Source: Pseudomonas fluorescens
GTDB lineage: Bacteria; Pseudomonadota; Gammaproteobacteria; Pseudomonadales; Pseudomonadaceae
Reading direction: 5' to 3'
DNA: 64,000 nucleotides
Assembly (NCBI RefSeq): GCF_902498185.1
Contig: NZ_CABVIX010000005.1
Coordinates: 124,001 to 188,000, forward strand
A model generated the notes under the pieces. That model searched no databases, had not been told where the DNA came from, and worked only from the letters and a program-made list of their open reading frames with translations. Positions 17,410 through 26,718 of this stretch are shown here, piece after piece (positions within the stretch are counted from its first letter, which is position 1; every line of letters begins with the position of its first letter). The position numbers and the translations under genes were made by a program.

Positions 17410-17701
17410 GGCCGATCTCCTCGAAGCCTTGCTCCAGGCGTAGCCGCGCAACGCCAGGGGTCGCGCCGAAGTCATGGATGTCGATATCCAGTGCGGGGGG
17501 CATCCGCCCCTCGAAAATACGTTCGAACAAGTGCTGCCAGCGGGCGGCGGCACCGTTGACCGAGGTCTGCACGGCGATCGTCAGTTTGCCGGCCTGGCCA
17601 GGCTCGATCAGTACTTCCAGGTCCCCCGAGCCGACACAGCCCACCAGCGCCCGGCCTCGGCCCGGCAGGCCAGCGGGAAATTCAAAATTCAGGATTTCCA
17701 T
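17402..17701 (-). CDS. mdcC: Malonate decarboxylase acyl carrier protein (delta subunit)
   Basis: This 99-residue acyl carrier subunit carries its prosthetic-group Ser in the VGSGDLEVL segment near residue 25, not the DSL motif of fatty-acid ACPs. It bears the triphosphoribosyl-dephospho-CoA arm, on which acetyl and malonyl groups exchange. Its start codon abuts the mdcB stop at 17701 and its end overlaps mdcD. Confidence 0.9.
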   Translation of the reverse strand: MEILNFEFPAGLPGRGRALVGCVGSGDLEVLIEPGQAGKLTIAVQTSVNGAAARWQHLFERIFEGRMPPALDIDIHDFGATPGVARLRLEQGFEEIGHD

Positions 17702-18576
17702 CAGTACGCTCCCTCGGCGCTCAGGCCGCCTTGCTCCAGACGATCAATCAACAGGCACGCCGCCAGCAGGTCGGCAGCGCCACCGGGCGAGGCATTGAGC
17801 TGCAGGAGCTGTCGATCCAGCTCGAGCAGCCGCCGACGCCCCGGCAGGCTGGCGCTGCCACCTGCATCCAGCACCGCCTGGGCTCCGGCCTGCATGGTTT
17901 GCAGCCCCGCCAGGCCTGCGCGGTAGAGCACGCAGGTGTCACCGAGATGGGCCATGATGGCCAGCAAGGCGTCGAGCCTGGCGTTCTGTTCGCCATGGCC
18001 TGCGGCGCGGCTGCGCTTGAGTTGCGGAAGGCCGCGCAGCAGCACCGACGGAAAGCCCAACTGCGCCTCTTCGCGAGCCCCGCGCGCCCCGTACTGCCGC
18101 GCGACCTCGGCACCGTGACTGGCAGTCTGCGGGGCGAAGCGGTCATCGAGCAGCGCCAGGCGCGCCGCGCGCAGGCTCAGGCTAGGAGCGGTGAGATCCT
18201 GGGTGTCGAGCGCGGCGGCGGATACCAGCAAGCCCAGCGCCCAGATGCCGCCACGGTGGGTGTTCACCCCACCGGTGGTCATCAGCATGGCCTGTTCGCC
18301 TTCCCGGCCCAGGCGACCAATGGTTTCGCGCAGCGGCAGATCGACGGCACCCATCGATTCAGCCGCGTGGGCCATCTCCTTGAAACACGGCCACAGCGAC
18401 AAGGCCGAAGCGTGCATCAGGCCCAGGTGCAGATCGCTGTGCGCGCCGCTGCCACGTTTGTCCACCAGCGCAGGCTTGGGCGACAGGTCAGCTTCGTCGA
18501 TCAACGCCTCGACGGCGAAGTCGGCCAGCCGTTCGCTCGTGCTGACCGGACGGGTATGCAGATTGAGTGCGTGCAT
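17701..18576 (-). CDS. mdcB: Triphosphoribosyl-dephospho-CoA synthase
   Basis: This 291-residue enzyme makes the 2'-(5''-triphosphoribosyl)-3'-dephospho-CoA precursor from ATP and dephospho-CoA. The family motifs are visible: [17 protein letters not shown] near residue 50 and [13 protein letters not shown] near 120. It starts at an ATG sharing one base with the mdcA stop (TAATG). Confidence 0.9.
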   Translation of the reverse strand: MHALNLHTRPVSTSERLADFAVEALIDEADLSPKPALVDKRGSGAHSDLHLGLMHASALSLWPCFKEMAHAAESMGAVDLPLRETIGRLGREGEQAMLMTTGGVNTHRGGIWALGLLVSAAALDTQDLTAPSLSLRAARLALLDDRFAPQTASHGAEVARQYGARGAREEAQLGFPSVLLRGLPQLKRSRAAGHGEQNARLDALLAIMAHLGDTCVLYRAGLAGLQTMQAGAQAVLDAGGSASLPGRRRLLELDRQLLQLNASPGGAADLLAACLLIDRLEQGGLSAEGAY

Positions 18577-20252
18577 TACCAGCTCCTGAATTTGGCGGGC
18601 GGGTTGTACAGGCCACCTGACCACTCGACGAGGTCGGCGACACTCCTGGCCGCCAGCAGCTCGCGCGTGGCGTCGGTACGGCGAATGCCCAAGTCTTCGG
18701 GCAAGGCGATCAGGCCCTCGCGGCGCATGCGCTCGGTGTCCTTGGGATTGTGTCGCTGGCCAATGGCGGTTACACCGGCCACAGCAGCGATCATCGCCTG
18801 GCGCTCCTCCAGCGAGCGTGCCTTGTACAGGTAGGCGATACCCTCTTCGGTCAGCAGGTGGGTCACGTCATCGCCGTAGATCATGATCGGCGCCAGCGGC
18901 ATTCCGCATTTTTTCGCCACTTCGACGGCGTCCAGCGTCGGCACGAAGGTCGGCTTGCCGCCTTCCTGGTAGGTCTCGACCATCTGCACCACGAGTTTCT
19001 TGCCACGCTCAAGCAAGGCCTCGGGCGCATCCCCCTGAGCCTGACGCATGTCCAGCCACGCCGGGGTGCCATGGCGACGGCCGCGCGGATCGTGGCCCAT
19101 GTTCGGCGCACCGCCGAAACCAGCCAGGCGTCCACGGGTGACGGTGGAAGAATGACCGTCACCATCCACCTGCAGGGTGGCGCCGATGAACAGGTCAACG
19201 GCGTATTGGCCGGCCAGCTGGCACATCATCCGGTTGGAGCGCAACGAGCCATCGCGTCCCGTGAAGAACACGTCCGGGCGCGCGGCAATGTAGTGCTCCA
19301 TGCCAAGCTCCGTGCCGAAGCAATGCACGCTCTCGACCCAGCCACTTTCGATGGCGGGAATGAGCGTCGGGTGCGGGTTGAGTGTCCAGTTGCGGCAGAT
19401 CTTGCCCTTGAGGCCAAGGGACTCGCCGTAGGTCGGCAGAATCAGCTCGATCGCGGCCGTGTTGAAGCCGATGCCATGGTTGAGCGACTGCACGTTGTGT
19501 TTCTCGTAGATGCCGCGGATTGCCATCATCGCCATCAGCACGTGCACTGGCTTGATGTGCCGAGGGTCGCGAGTGAACAGCGGCTCGATGTAGAACGGCT
19601 TGTCGGCCACCACCACGAAATCGACCCAGGACGCGGGGATATCCACCCGCGGCAGGTCGCTGACATCATCCACCAGTTGATTGACCTGCACGATCACGAT
19701 GCCATCGCTGAACGCGGCCGGCTCGATCAGCGCGGGGGTGTCCTCGGTGCTGGGGCCGGTATAGATATTGCCCTGGCGATCCGCCATGAACCCGGCCGAC
19801 AGCACCACGTTGGGAATCAGGTCGACCACCAGCCGGGCATACAACTCGATGTAGGTGTGGATCGCGCCGACTTCCAGTAGACCGTCTTCGAGCAGCTGGC
19901 TGATGCGCAGGCTCTGGGTCCCGGCAAAGGAGAAATCGAGTTTGCGCGCGATACCGCGCTCGAACAGGTCCAGATGTTCCGGCCGCCCGACGCTGGGCAT
20001 GATCATGTGCAGGTCATGCAGCTTGCCGGGGTCGACCTTGGCCAGCGAGCGCGACAGAAAATCAGCCTGCTTCTGGTTGTTCCCCTCCAGCACCACCCGG
20101 TCGCCCGGCTGCATCAGCGCTTCAAGGGCTTCGACTATCCGCTCGGTTGGCAGTACCACGCCATCGGCTAGCGCCCGCACGTTATCCAGTCGCTGCTGCT
20201 TGGCGGTGCGGCGACGCGACCAGCGCGGGTCGGTTGTTGTTGTGGTTGTCAT
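18576..20252 (-). CDS. mdcA: Malonate decarboxylase alpha subunit (acetyl-S-ACP:malonate ACP transferase)
   Basis: This 558-residue CoA-transferase-like protein exchanges acetyl for malonyl on MdcC, releasing acetate and forming malonyl-S-ACP. The N-terminus has a Thr-rich stretch (MTTTTTTDP), and later motifs such as [16 protein letters not shown] and [19 protein letters not shown] fit MdcA. It is the first gene of the operon. The ATG at 20252 was preferred over one at 20318 because it follows a GTGGAG-type site and gives the family length. A perfect palindrome 79 bp upstream is the likely MdcR operator. Confidence 0.92.
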   Translation of the reverse strand: MTTTTTTDPRWSRRRTAKQQRLDNVRALADGVVLPTERIVEALEALMQPGDRVVLEGNNQKQADFLSRSLAKVDPGKLHDLHMIMPSVGRPEHLDLFERGIARKLDFSFAGTQSLRISQLLEDGLLEVGAIHTYIELYARLVVDLIPNVVLSAGFMADRQGNIYTGPSTEDTPALIEPAAFSDGIVIVQVNQLVDDVSDLPRVDIPASWVDFVVVADKPFYIEPLFTRDPRHIKPVHVLMAMMAIRGIYEKHNVQSLNHGIGFNTAAIELILPTYGESLGLKGKICRNWTLNPHPTLIPAIESGWVESVHCFGTELGMEHYIAARPDVFFTGRDGSLRSNRMMCQLAGQYAVDLFIGATLQVDGDGHSSTVTRGRLAGFGGAPNMGHDPRGRRHGTPAWLDMRQAQGDAPEALLERGKKLVVQMVETYQEGGKPTFVPTLDAVEVAKKCGMPLAPIMIYGDDVTHLLTEEGIAYLYKARSLEERQAMIAAVAGVTAIGQRHNPKDTERMRREGLIALPEDLGIRRTDATRELLAARSVADLVEWSGGLYNPPAKFRSW

Positions 20253-20330
20253 GCTCACTCCACGCCTCTTCGCTGTAGTGAGCCCACAGTAGAAGTCACG
20301 ACAGGACGCATCAATCAACCGTGCTCGCTG

Positions 20331-20353
20331 ATCGTTACGCTAAGCGTAACGAT
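20331..20353. promoter_or_regulatory. Perfect inverted repeat upstream of mdcA, probable MdcR operator
   Basis: The arms ATCGTTACGCT and AGCGTAACGAT are exact reverse complements of 11 bases around a single central A. The site lies 79-101 bp upstream of the mdcA start, the usual distance for a LysR-type activator site. LysR sites typically follow T-N11-A symmetry, which this fits. Confidence 0.65.
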
Positions 20354-20629
20354 TCATGTGACTGCCATACCTCCGCCGCCCCTTTCGTGTTAACGAACAC
20401 GGGCGTAGCCCGTGCCAGGCGATGGGGTTATTTCTAGAGGTCTCGGCTTACAGGGGTGGTGTAATTTTCTTACAGCTGACATCGCTTTCTGGTATCGGAA
20501 GGTGTACTGAGTCCTGAGTGGTCGCCATGAGGCATCGTGGGCTTGCGCAATCGCGCGCCACGCGATCTGATGAGCACCCAACACACCCTCCAATGCGTAT
20601 GCACATGCCCCTCCCCCGGTACCCTTGAA
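20354..20629. other. Intergenic region between the mdc promoter and the tyrosine recombinase gene
   Basis: No gene is supported here. A 7-bp stem with a GTA triloop (CACGGGC/GCCCGTG) lies at 20398-20414 without a U tract on either side. A short AT-rich stretch around 20430-20480 could carry the promoter of the recombinase gene. Two alternative in-frame starts for that gene (20537 and 20570) lie in this stretch but lack convincing ribosome-binding sites. Confidence 0.4.
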
Positions 20630-21589
20630 ATGAGCACCCTAGAGCGCTACGTCCAAGCCGCCACCCGCGACAACACCCGCCGCAGCTACCAGGCCGCCGT
20701 CGAGCATTTCGAAACGCATTGGGGCGGCTTCCTGCCGGCCACGGCAGAAAGCGTGGCACGCTACCTCTCCGATCATGCCGGGCAGCACGCGGTAAGCACG
20801 CTCAAGCAACGCCTGGCTGGGCTGAGCCAGTGGCATGTCAGCCAGGGTTTTCCCGACCCGACCAAGGCGCCGCTGGTGCGTCAGGTACTGCGCGGTATCC
20901 GCACCCTGCACCCAGCGCTGCCCAGGCAAGCCGCCCCGCTGTTGCTGCAGCACCTGCAGGCGGCGGTTGCGGGTTTCGAACGTGAGGCGCTGGCCGCCCG
21001 CGAGCACAACGACCTGCCTGGGCTGATGCGCGCGCGGCGTGATGCCGCGTTGCTGCTGCTGGGCTTCTGGCGCGGTTTTCGCGGTGATGAACTGGCACGG
21101 CTGCGGGTCGAGCATGTCCAGGCGCAGGCGGGTGTCGGCATGACCCTCTTCCTCCCGCTCAGCAAGGGTGACCGCCAGGCACAAGGTGTGCAGCACCGTG
21201 CGCCGGCGCTCAAGGCCTTGTGCCCTGTGCGGGCCTACCTGGAGTGGATCGAAGTGGCGGGCATCGCCCAAGGGCCGGTGTTCCGCAAGCTGGATCGCTG
21301 GGGCAACCTGGGCGACGATGCGCTCAACAGCAACAGCCTCATCGGCTTGCTGCGGCGCATGCTCGAACGCTCAGGCGTGCCGGCGTCGCTGTACACAGGG
21401 CACTCGTTGCGCCGGGGCTTCGCGACCTGGGCAACTGCCAACGGTTGGGAATTGAAGGCCTTGATGAGCTATGTGGGCTGGAAGGATGCGAAATCAGCGC
21501 TGCGCTACATCGACGCTGCGCAGAGCTTCGGTGACCTGGCGGTCCTGCCGGCGGGTGTCGGGCAGGACGTGTTGGCCAGAATCGAATAG
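20630..21589 (+). CDS. Solitary tyrosine recombinase (phage-integrase family)
   Basis: This 319-residue protein has an N-terminal SAM-like core-binding region (residues 1-95) and a C-terminal catalytic domain with the RHRY set. The first Arg is in GFWRGFRGDELARL, His-x-x-Arg in TGHSLRRGFAT, a conserved Trp in YVGW and the nucleophilic Tyr in ALRYID. It should cut and rejoin DNA through a 3'-phosphotyrosine. No other phage, integron or ICE gene, and no att-like repeat, was seen around it, so it looks like a resident orphan recombinase. The start at 20630 fits the domain boundary. Confidence 0.8.
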   Translation: MSTLERYVQAATRDNTRRSYQAAVEHFETHWGGFLPATAESVARYLSDHAGQHAVSTLKQRLAGLSQWHVSQGFPDPTKAPLVRQVLRGIRTLHPALPRQAAPLLLQHLQAAVAGFEREALAAREHNDLPGLMRARRDAALLLLGFWRGFRGDELARLRVEHVQAQAGVGMTLFLPLSKGDRQAQGVQHRAPALKALCPVRAYLEWIEVAGIAQGPVFRKLDRWGNLGDDALNSNSLIGLLRRMLERSGVPASLYTGHSLRRGFATWATANGWELKALMSYVGWKDAKSALRYIDAAQSFGDLAVLPAGVGQDVLARIE

Positions 21590-21593
21590 CGTC

Positions 21594-22736
21594 TTACCTG
21601 TCGTTGCGGGCGCAGCCCCACAAACGGGCAATATCGCCCGCCCTCGCCTTGAGCAGCGCGGGAGCATCGGAACAGGCCTGCTCCAAGGTCATCGGCCCGC
21701 TGGGCAGGGCGAAGGCAGCATCGATACCGTGCTCATACAAGGCTTCATAGCCCGCGCCCAAGGTGCCCGCGATCACTACCACTGGCACTCCATGACGCTT
21801 GGCGACCCTCGCGACCCCAAACGGAGTCTTGCCGCGCAACGTCTGCGCATCGAACCGGCCTTCGCCGGTGATCACCAGGTCGGCGCCCTGGACCGCATCC
21901 TCCAGACCCGCCAGTTCGGCAACGACCTCGACCCCCGCACGGAAGCGCGCGCCCATGAAGGCGCGGGCCGCGAACCCCATGCCGCCGGCTGCGCCGCAAC
22001 CCGGGAAGTCACGCACATCCTCCCCGAGTGCCTGGGCACTGTGATCCGCGAAATGACCAAGCGCCTGGTCCAACTCGGCGACCTGGCCGGGGCTCGCGCC
22101 TTTCTGCGGGCCAAAGATCGCCGAGGCGCCATTCGGACCGCACAGGGGATTGTCGACGTCGGCCGCGACCTCGACCTGCACCGTGGCCAGTCGAGGGTCA
22201 AGCCCGCTTGCGTCCAGGAATGCCAGGCGCGACAGGGCGAGGCCGCCCTCTTCCAAGGGTTGGCCGGCGGCGTCCAGCAAACGCAGGCCGAGGGCGCGCA
22301 GCATGCCGCTGCCGCCATCATTGGTGGCGCTGCCGCCGATTGCCAGGACGATCCGCTGCGCGCCGGCGTCCAGCGCCGCAGCGATCAGCTCGCCGGTACC
22401 CCAGGTGCTGCTGCGGCAGGCGTCACGCTGGGCGGTGGCCAGCAATTGCAGGCCGCTGGCCTGGGCCATCTCGATGATCGCGGTCCGAGTCTCCGGCAGC
22501 CAGCCCCAGCCTGCCTCGACCGGCTCGCCCAAGGGGCCGCGCACGCTTTCGCGGTGCAGCTCGCCCTTGCTGGCCGCCAGGATGGCATCCATGGTGCCCT
22601 CACCGCCGTCGGCCATCGGGCATTCGATCAGCTCGGCCCTTGGCAGCACGCCGGCCAGGCCCTGGGCGATGGCACGGGCGACACCCGCGGCATCAAGGCT
22701 GTCCTTGAACGAGTCGGGCGCGATGACGATTTTCAT
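21594..22736 (-). CDS. Glycerate kinase
   Basis: This 380-residue protein starts with IAPDSFKDSLDA, the hallmark of the GarK/GlxK glycerate 2-kinase family. It contains ADGGEGTMDAI, IGGSATNDGGSGML and CGAAGGMGFAARAF motifs. It phosphorylates D-glycerate with ATP to feed lower glycolysis, downstream of glyoxylate, sugar-diacid or tartronate catabolism. The ATG at 22736 is preceded by an AGGAGAAT site. The CdaR-type regulator gene lies 130 bp upstream on the same strand, which supports a sugar-diacid/glycerate pathway role. Confidence 0.9.
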   Translation of the reverse strand: MKIVIAPDSFKDSLDAAGVARAIAQGLAGVLPRAELIECPMADGGEGTMDAILAASKGELHRESVRGPLGEPVEAGWGWLPETRTAIIEMAQASGLQLLATAQRDACRSSTWGTGELIAAALDAGAQRIVLAIGGSATNDGGSGMLRALGLRLLDAAGQPLEEGGLALSRLAFLDASGLDPRLATVQVEVAADVDNPLCGPNGASAIFGPQKGASPGQVAELDQALGHFADHSAQALGEDVRDFPGCGAAGGMGFAARAFMGARFRAGVEVVAELAGLEDAVQGADLVITGEGRFDAQTLRGKTPFGVARVAKRHGVPVVVIAGTLGAGYEALYEHGIDAAFALPSGPMTLEQACSDAPALLKARAGDIARLWGCARNDR

Positions 22737-22865
22737 TGTAATTCTCCTGGTCAAGATACAGGCCATGCTGACACCTGCCGCAAGACGGGGCTTCTGTCGA
22801 ATGCACAATAGGTGGGAGAGGTTGATTGGGCAAATGCCCCGGATGCCTAGAGCGCAGGGGCCTTT

Positions 22866-23963
22866 CTACTCGGCGGGCAGCAGCTGCAGCCCCAGATACA
22901 GGCTCAGCATCCCTTCCAGCTTCAGAGGATCCACCTCGCCCAGCTCTGCAACCCGCTCGAGACGGTAGCGCAGACTGTTGCGATGAATGCCAAGGGCATC
23001 GGCACACGCCTGGCTCTGCCCATCATGCGCACACCAGGCGCGCAAGGTGATCAGCAACTGTCCGCTGCTGTCCCGGGACTTGATCCGCTGCAGCGGCTCG
23101 AGCAGCTCATCGAGCGCGTCATCATTGCGATGCCGCCAGAGCATCGCCGGCAAACGGTAGCGCGCCAGGCTCAGCAGCCTCTCGCCAGGCAGCACCTCGC
23201 GCCCATAGGCCAGCAGATCCCTCACTCGACGGTAGCCCCGGCGCAACTGCGCAAGGCTATGCGCAATGCTCCCCATCGCCAGTCGCTGAACTCGCCAGCC
23301 ATGCCCGTGCAGGCGTTCGAGCAAGCGCTCCTCATCCAGTACCCCGCCCGCCGGCCTGCACCACAGCAGCGATTGGCGCGCCGGGCTCACGCACCAGCTG
23401 TCGGGATAGCGACTCATCAGCCAGACCGCCAAGGCTTGCGCCTCAGGCCCAGCGTCAAGCTCGAAAAGACAGGGAATGCGCGCCAGTTGCGGCTTGAGCC
23501 CCAGCTGCTGCGCCTCGTCCACCAGCCGTGGAGATTCACCGCTGGCTCCCAGCAGCAAGGCCAGCAAGTCGTCACAGCGCTGCCGTCGCCATTGCTGCTC
23601 CACCTGCAGGTGACGCTGCGCCAGGAGCATCTCGGCGGTCATGCGCACCAGCTCGGCATAGGTGCGCAACTGCTGGGGTTCGCCGGTAAGCCCGAGGACA
23701 CCGATCAGCCGTCCATCGAGAAACAGCGGCAGGTTGATGCCCGGCTGCACGCCCTTGAGACACTTGGCGGCCTCGCTGTCGAGCTCTACGACGCGCCCAT
23801 TGGCCAGCACCAGCTGCGCGCCCTCATGACGGGTGTTGATGCGCTCAGGCTCGCCACTGCCCAGGATCAGCCCCTGGCTGTCCATGACGTTGACGTTATA
23901 GGGCAGAATGGCCATCGCCCGGTCGACGATGTCCTGTGCAAGGTCATGGTCCAGTTCGAACAT
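22866..23963 (-). CDS. CdaR-type sugar diacid/glycerate-responsive regulator
   Basis: This 365-residue protein has an N-terminal sugar-diacid recognition domain (residues about 1-135) and a middle GGDEF-like helical region. A C-terminal PucR-type helix-turn-helix (SQACADALGIHRNSLRYRLERV) completes it. CdaR proteins activate glucarate, galactarate and glycerate genes when bound to the diacid. It lies between the glycerate kinase gene and a divergent MFS transporter; both are plausible targets, with control sites in the 170 bp at 23964-24133. The ATG at 23963 follows AAGGACCCCTCC and gives the normal domain start. Confidence 0.85.
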   Translation of the reverse strand: MFELDHDLAQDIVDRAMAILPYNVNVMDSQGLILGSGEPERINTRHEGAQLVLANGRVVELDSEAAKCLKGVQPGINLPLFLDGRLIGVLGLTGEPQQLRTYAELVRMTAEMLLAQRHLQVEQQWRRQRCDDLLALLLGASGESPRLVDEAQQLGLKPQLARIPCLFELDAGPEAQALAVWLMSRYPDSWCVSPARQSLLWCRPAGGVLDEERLLERLHGHGWRVQRLAMGSIAHSLAQLRRGYRRVRDLLAYGREVLPGERLLSLARYRLPAMLWRHRNDDALDELLEPLQRIKSRDSSGQLLITLRAWCAHDGQSQACADALGIHRNSLRYRLERVAELGEVDPLKLEGMLSLYLGLQLLPAE

Positions 23964-24133
23964 GGAGGGGTCCTTGGAGTCGTAGGGGTTGTCCGCCGGC
24001 ATTGTTCCCAGGCACAGCAAGCGATGGTGCAGCTTGTGCAAAAGCACAAAGACAGCCCCGGCCGGCTCGCCGAGACTCGTGGAGGCAGCTTCCAGCAGGC
24101 TGCGCGGCGCCCACATAACAAAGAGAGTGAATC

Positions 24134-25462
24134 ATGGCACACCCCCCTGCCCCTGACCACGGCCGAGACACCACCCGTGACGCGCTCTACCGGCGTATCA
24201 CCCTGCGGCTGATTCCGTTCATCTTCATCTGCTACCTGTTCAACTACCTGGACCGCGTCAACGTCGGCTTCGCCAAGTTGCAGATGCTCGACGCCCTGAA
24301 GTTCAGCGAAACCATCTACGGCCTCGGTGCTGGCATCTTCTTCATCGGCTACGTGCTCTGCGGCCTGCCCAGCAACCTGGCGCTCAATCGCTTCGGCCCG
24401 CGCCGCTGGATTGCGCTGATGATGATTGCCTGGGGCACGTTGTCCACATGCCTGATGTTCGTCACCACGCCCACGGAGTTCTACGCACTGCGCCTGCTCA
24501 CCGGCGCTGCCGAAGCGGGCTTCTTCCCAGGCGTGGTGCTGTACCTTTCGCGCTGGTTCCCGGGCGATCGCAGAGGCCGGATCATGGCCCTGTTCATGTC
24601 GGCCATCCCGGTATCGGGCTTGCTGGGCGGGCCCTTCTCGGGCTGGATCCTCGAGCACTTCGCCGCGGGCCAGCATGGCCTGGCGGGCTGGCAGTGGATG
24701 TTCCTGATCCAGGGCGTGCCCACCGTGCTGCTTGGCGTATTGGCGATCAAGCTGCTCAGCGACGGTTATGAAAAAGCCCCTTGGCTGAATCCGGCCGAAC
24801 GCCAGATGATCGCCGCAGACCTGGCAGCGGATGCGGCCAGCAAGCCGGCGACCACGAGTGTTGGCGTGCTATCAGTGCTGACCAACCCGCTGATCTGGAC
24901 CTTCGGCTTCGTCTACTTCTGTATCCAGAGCGGCGTCTACGCCATCAACTTCTGGCTGCCGTCGATCATCAAGAGCCTGGGCTTCGACAGCGCGTTGCTG
25001 ATCGGCTGGCTGAGCGCCATCCCGTATCTGCTCGCGGGTGTGTTCATGCTGCTGGTCGGGCGTTCGGCGGACCTGCGCAACGAACGCCGCTGGCATCTCG
25101 TGGTACCGATGCTGATGGGCGCGATGGGCCTGCTGATCGCAGTGAATTTCGCCAGCAGCCCGGTCATCGCGATTCTCGGCCTGAGCATCGCTACCATGGG
25201 CGCCCTCACCGGCCTGCCGATGTTCTGGCCGATGCCGACCGCGCTGCTCAGCGCTGGCACCGCGGTAGCGGGCCTGGCAGTGATCAACTCGGTCGGGCAG
25301 ATGGCGGGCTTCCTCAGCCCCTACCTGGTTGGTTTCATCAAGGACCAGACCGGCTCGACCGATGCCGCGCTGTACTCGCTGGCGGCATTGATCGTCATCG
25401 GCAGCCTGGTTGCCATGCGCGTCTCGCGCCCAGGCTCGGCGGCGCTCGCCCGCGCGGCCTGA
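24134..25462 (+). CDS. MFS transporter of the anion:cation symporter (GudP/tartrate-like) family
   Basis: This 442-residue protein has 12 membrane helices. The N-terminal signature RLIPFIFICYLFNYLDRVN and the GAAEAGFFPGVVLYLSRWFP segment are diagnostic of the ACS family, which carries glucarate, tartrate, phthalate and similar organic acids with protons. It is divergently oriented from the cdaR-like gene and precedes an aldo/keto reductase gene, pointing to uptake of a sugar acid or glycerate-type substrate. The precise substrate is inference. Confidence 0.88.
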   Translation: MAHPPAPDHGRDTTRDALYRRITLRLIPFIFICYLFNYLDRVNVGFAKLQMLDALKFSETIYGLGAGIFFIGYVLCGLPSNLALNRFGPRRWIALMMIAWGTLSTCLMFVTTPTEFYALRLLTGAAEAGFFPGVVLYLSRWFPGDRRGRIMALFMSAIPVSGLLGGPFSGWILEHFAAGQHGLAGWQWMFLIQGVPTVLLGVLAIKLLSDGYEKAPWLNPAERQMIAADLAADAASKPATTSVGVLSVLTNPLIWTFGFVYFCIQSGVYAINFWLPSIIKSLGFDSALLIGWLSAIPYLLAGVFMLLVGRSADLRNERRWHLVVPMLMGAMGLLIAVNFASSPVIAILGLSIATMGALTGLPMFWPMPTALLSAGTAVAGLAVINSVGQMAGFLSPYLVGFIKDQTGSTDAALYSLAALIVIGSLVAMRVSRPGSAALARAA

Positions 25463-25576
25463 ACCGACAGCGGCGCGTCCTGCCCGGGCCGCGCCGCTCT
25501 GCTGCATGGCTTTCAATGCCCGGTGGATCTGTGTAAAACGAACCTCCCCATCATTGCAAAAAAGGGATGTTCGAGC

Positions 25577-26590
25577 ATGATCTACCGTCCTCTCGGCCAG
25601 AGCGGCCTGCAGGTTTCCGCGCTGACTCTGGGCAGCATGATGTTCGGCGAGCAGACCGGCACTGAAGACTCGCTGCGCATCATCGACAAGGCCTGGGACC
25701 AGGGCATCAACTTCATCGACACCGCCGACGTCTACAACGGTGGGCGCTCGGAAGAAATCGTCGGCGAGGCTGTCGCCCGCAACCGTCAGGACTGGATTGT
25801 CGCCTCCAAGGTCGGCTTCGGCCCCGCCGAAGGCCTGCCCAATCGCAGCGGCCTGTCGCGCAAACACATCTTCAATGCCATCGAGGCGACGCTTTCGCGC
25901 ATGGGCACTGACTACCTCGACATCTATTACCTGCACCGCGAGGACCACAATGTCCCGCTCGAGGTCACGGTCAGCGCCATCGGCGAGTTGCTGCGCCAGG
26001 GCAAGATCCGCCACTGGGGCGTGTCCAACTTCCGCGGCTGGCGCATCGCCGAAATCTGCAACGTCGCCGAGCGCCTGGGTGTCGACAAGCCTGTCGTCAG
26101 CCAGCCGCTGTACAACATCGTCAACCGCCAGGCCGAGCCCGAGCAGTTCGCCGCCGCTGCCCACCATGGCCTGGGCATCGTGCCCTTCAGTCCGCTGGCG
26201 CGCGGCGTGCTCAGTGGCAAGTACGCACCCGGCGCCACGCCTGATGCCGGTAGCCGCGCGGGGCGTCAGGACAAGCGCATCATGGAGACCGAATGGCGCC
26301 AGGAATCCCTGGCCATCGCCCAGCAGATCCACGCCTATGCCGAGGGCAAGGGCGTGGGCATTGTCGAGTTCGCGATTGCCTGGGTGCTCAACAACCGCCT
26401 GGTGAGCTCGGCCATCGTCGGGCCGCGCACCGAGGCGCAGTGGGATACCTACAGCGGCGCCCTGGAGGTAAGGATCACGGCCGAAGACGAGGCCTTCATC
26501 GACTCGCTGGTCACCCCCGGGCACGCCTCGACCCCAGGCTACAACGATGTCGCGCACTACGTCAGCGGAAGGCTGCCGCACGACTGCTAA
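25577..26590 (+). CDS. Aldo/keto reductase
   Basis: This 337-residue NADPH-dependent AKR barrel has catalytic Asp/Tyr in FIDTADVYNGG, Lys in VASKVGF and His in IYYLHRED. It has no signal peptide, so it is cytoplasmic. The gene lies 114 bp after the sugar-acid-type MFS carrier in the same direction and may act on an aldehyde or ketone derived from the imported compound; this is inference. The ATG at 25577 is preceded by a GGGATG-type site. A 12-bp inverted repeat follows its stop. Confidence 0.85.
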   Translation: MIYRPLGQSGLQVSALTLGSMMFGEQTGTEDSLRIIDKAWDQGINFIDTADVYNGGRSEEIVGEAVARNRQDWIVASKVGFGPAEGLPNRSGLSRKHIFNAIEATLSRMGTDYLDIYYLHREDHNVPLEVTVSAIGELLRQGKIRHWGVSNFRGWRIAEICNVAERLGVDKPVVSQPLYNIVNRQAEPEQFAAAAHHGLGIVPFSPLARGVLSGKYAPGATPDAGSRAGRQDKRIMETEWRQESLAIAQQIHAYAEGKGVGIVEFAIAWVLNNRLVSSAIVGPRTEAQWDTYSGALEVRITAEDEAFIDSLVTPGHASTPGYNDVAHYVSGRLPHDC

Positions 26591-26611
26591 GGTAAAAATG
26601 CAGACGGCGCC

Positions 26612-26655
26612 TGCAGTTTTGCCAATTGAACCCGGCAAAACTGCACTGCTAGGAT
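26612..26655 (+). promoter_or_regulatory. Promoter embedded in a 12-bp inverted repeat before the valine-degradation genes
   Basis: The arms TGCAGTTTTGCC (26612-26623) and GGCAAAACTGCA (26634-26645) are exact reverse complements around a 10-base loop. A sigma-70-like promoter fits the same place: TTGAAC at 26626-26631 and TAGGAT at 26650-26655 with an 18-bp spacer. The right arm covers the spacer, so a repressor bound there could block the promoter. No U tract follows, which argues against a simple terminator. Confidence 0.45.
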
Positions 26656-26718
26656 CCCGCCATCCTTCGGCGCATCCAACGTTGACTTGGAAATCAATAA
26701 CAAAGCAGGGATACCGCG

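Noticed and set aside
20630..21589. Interpreting the tyrosine recombinase as evidence for a prophage or integron
   Set aside because: No phage structural genes, attC-like sites or flanking att repeats were found near it.
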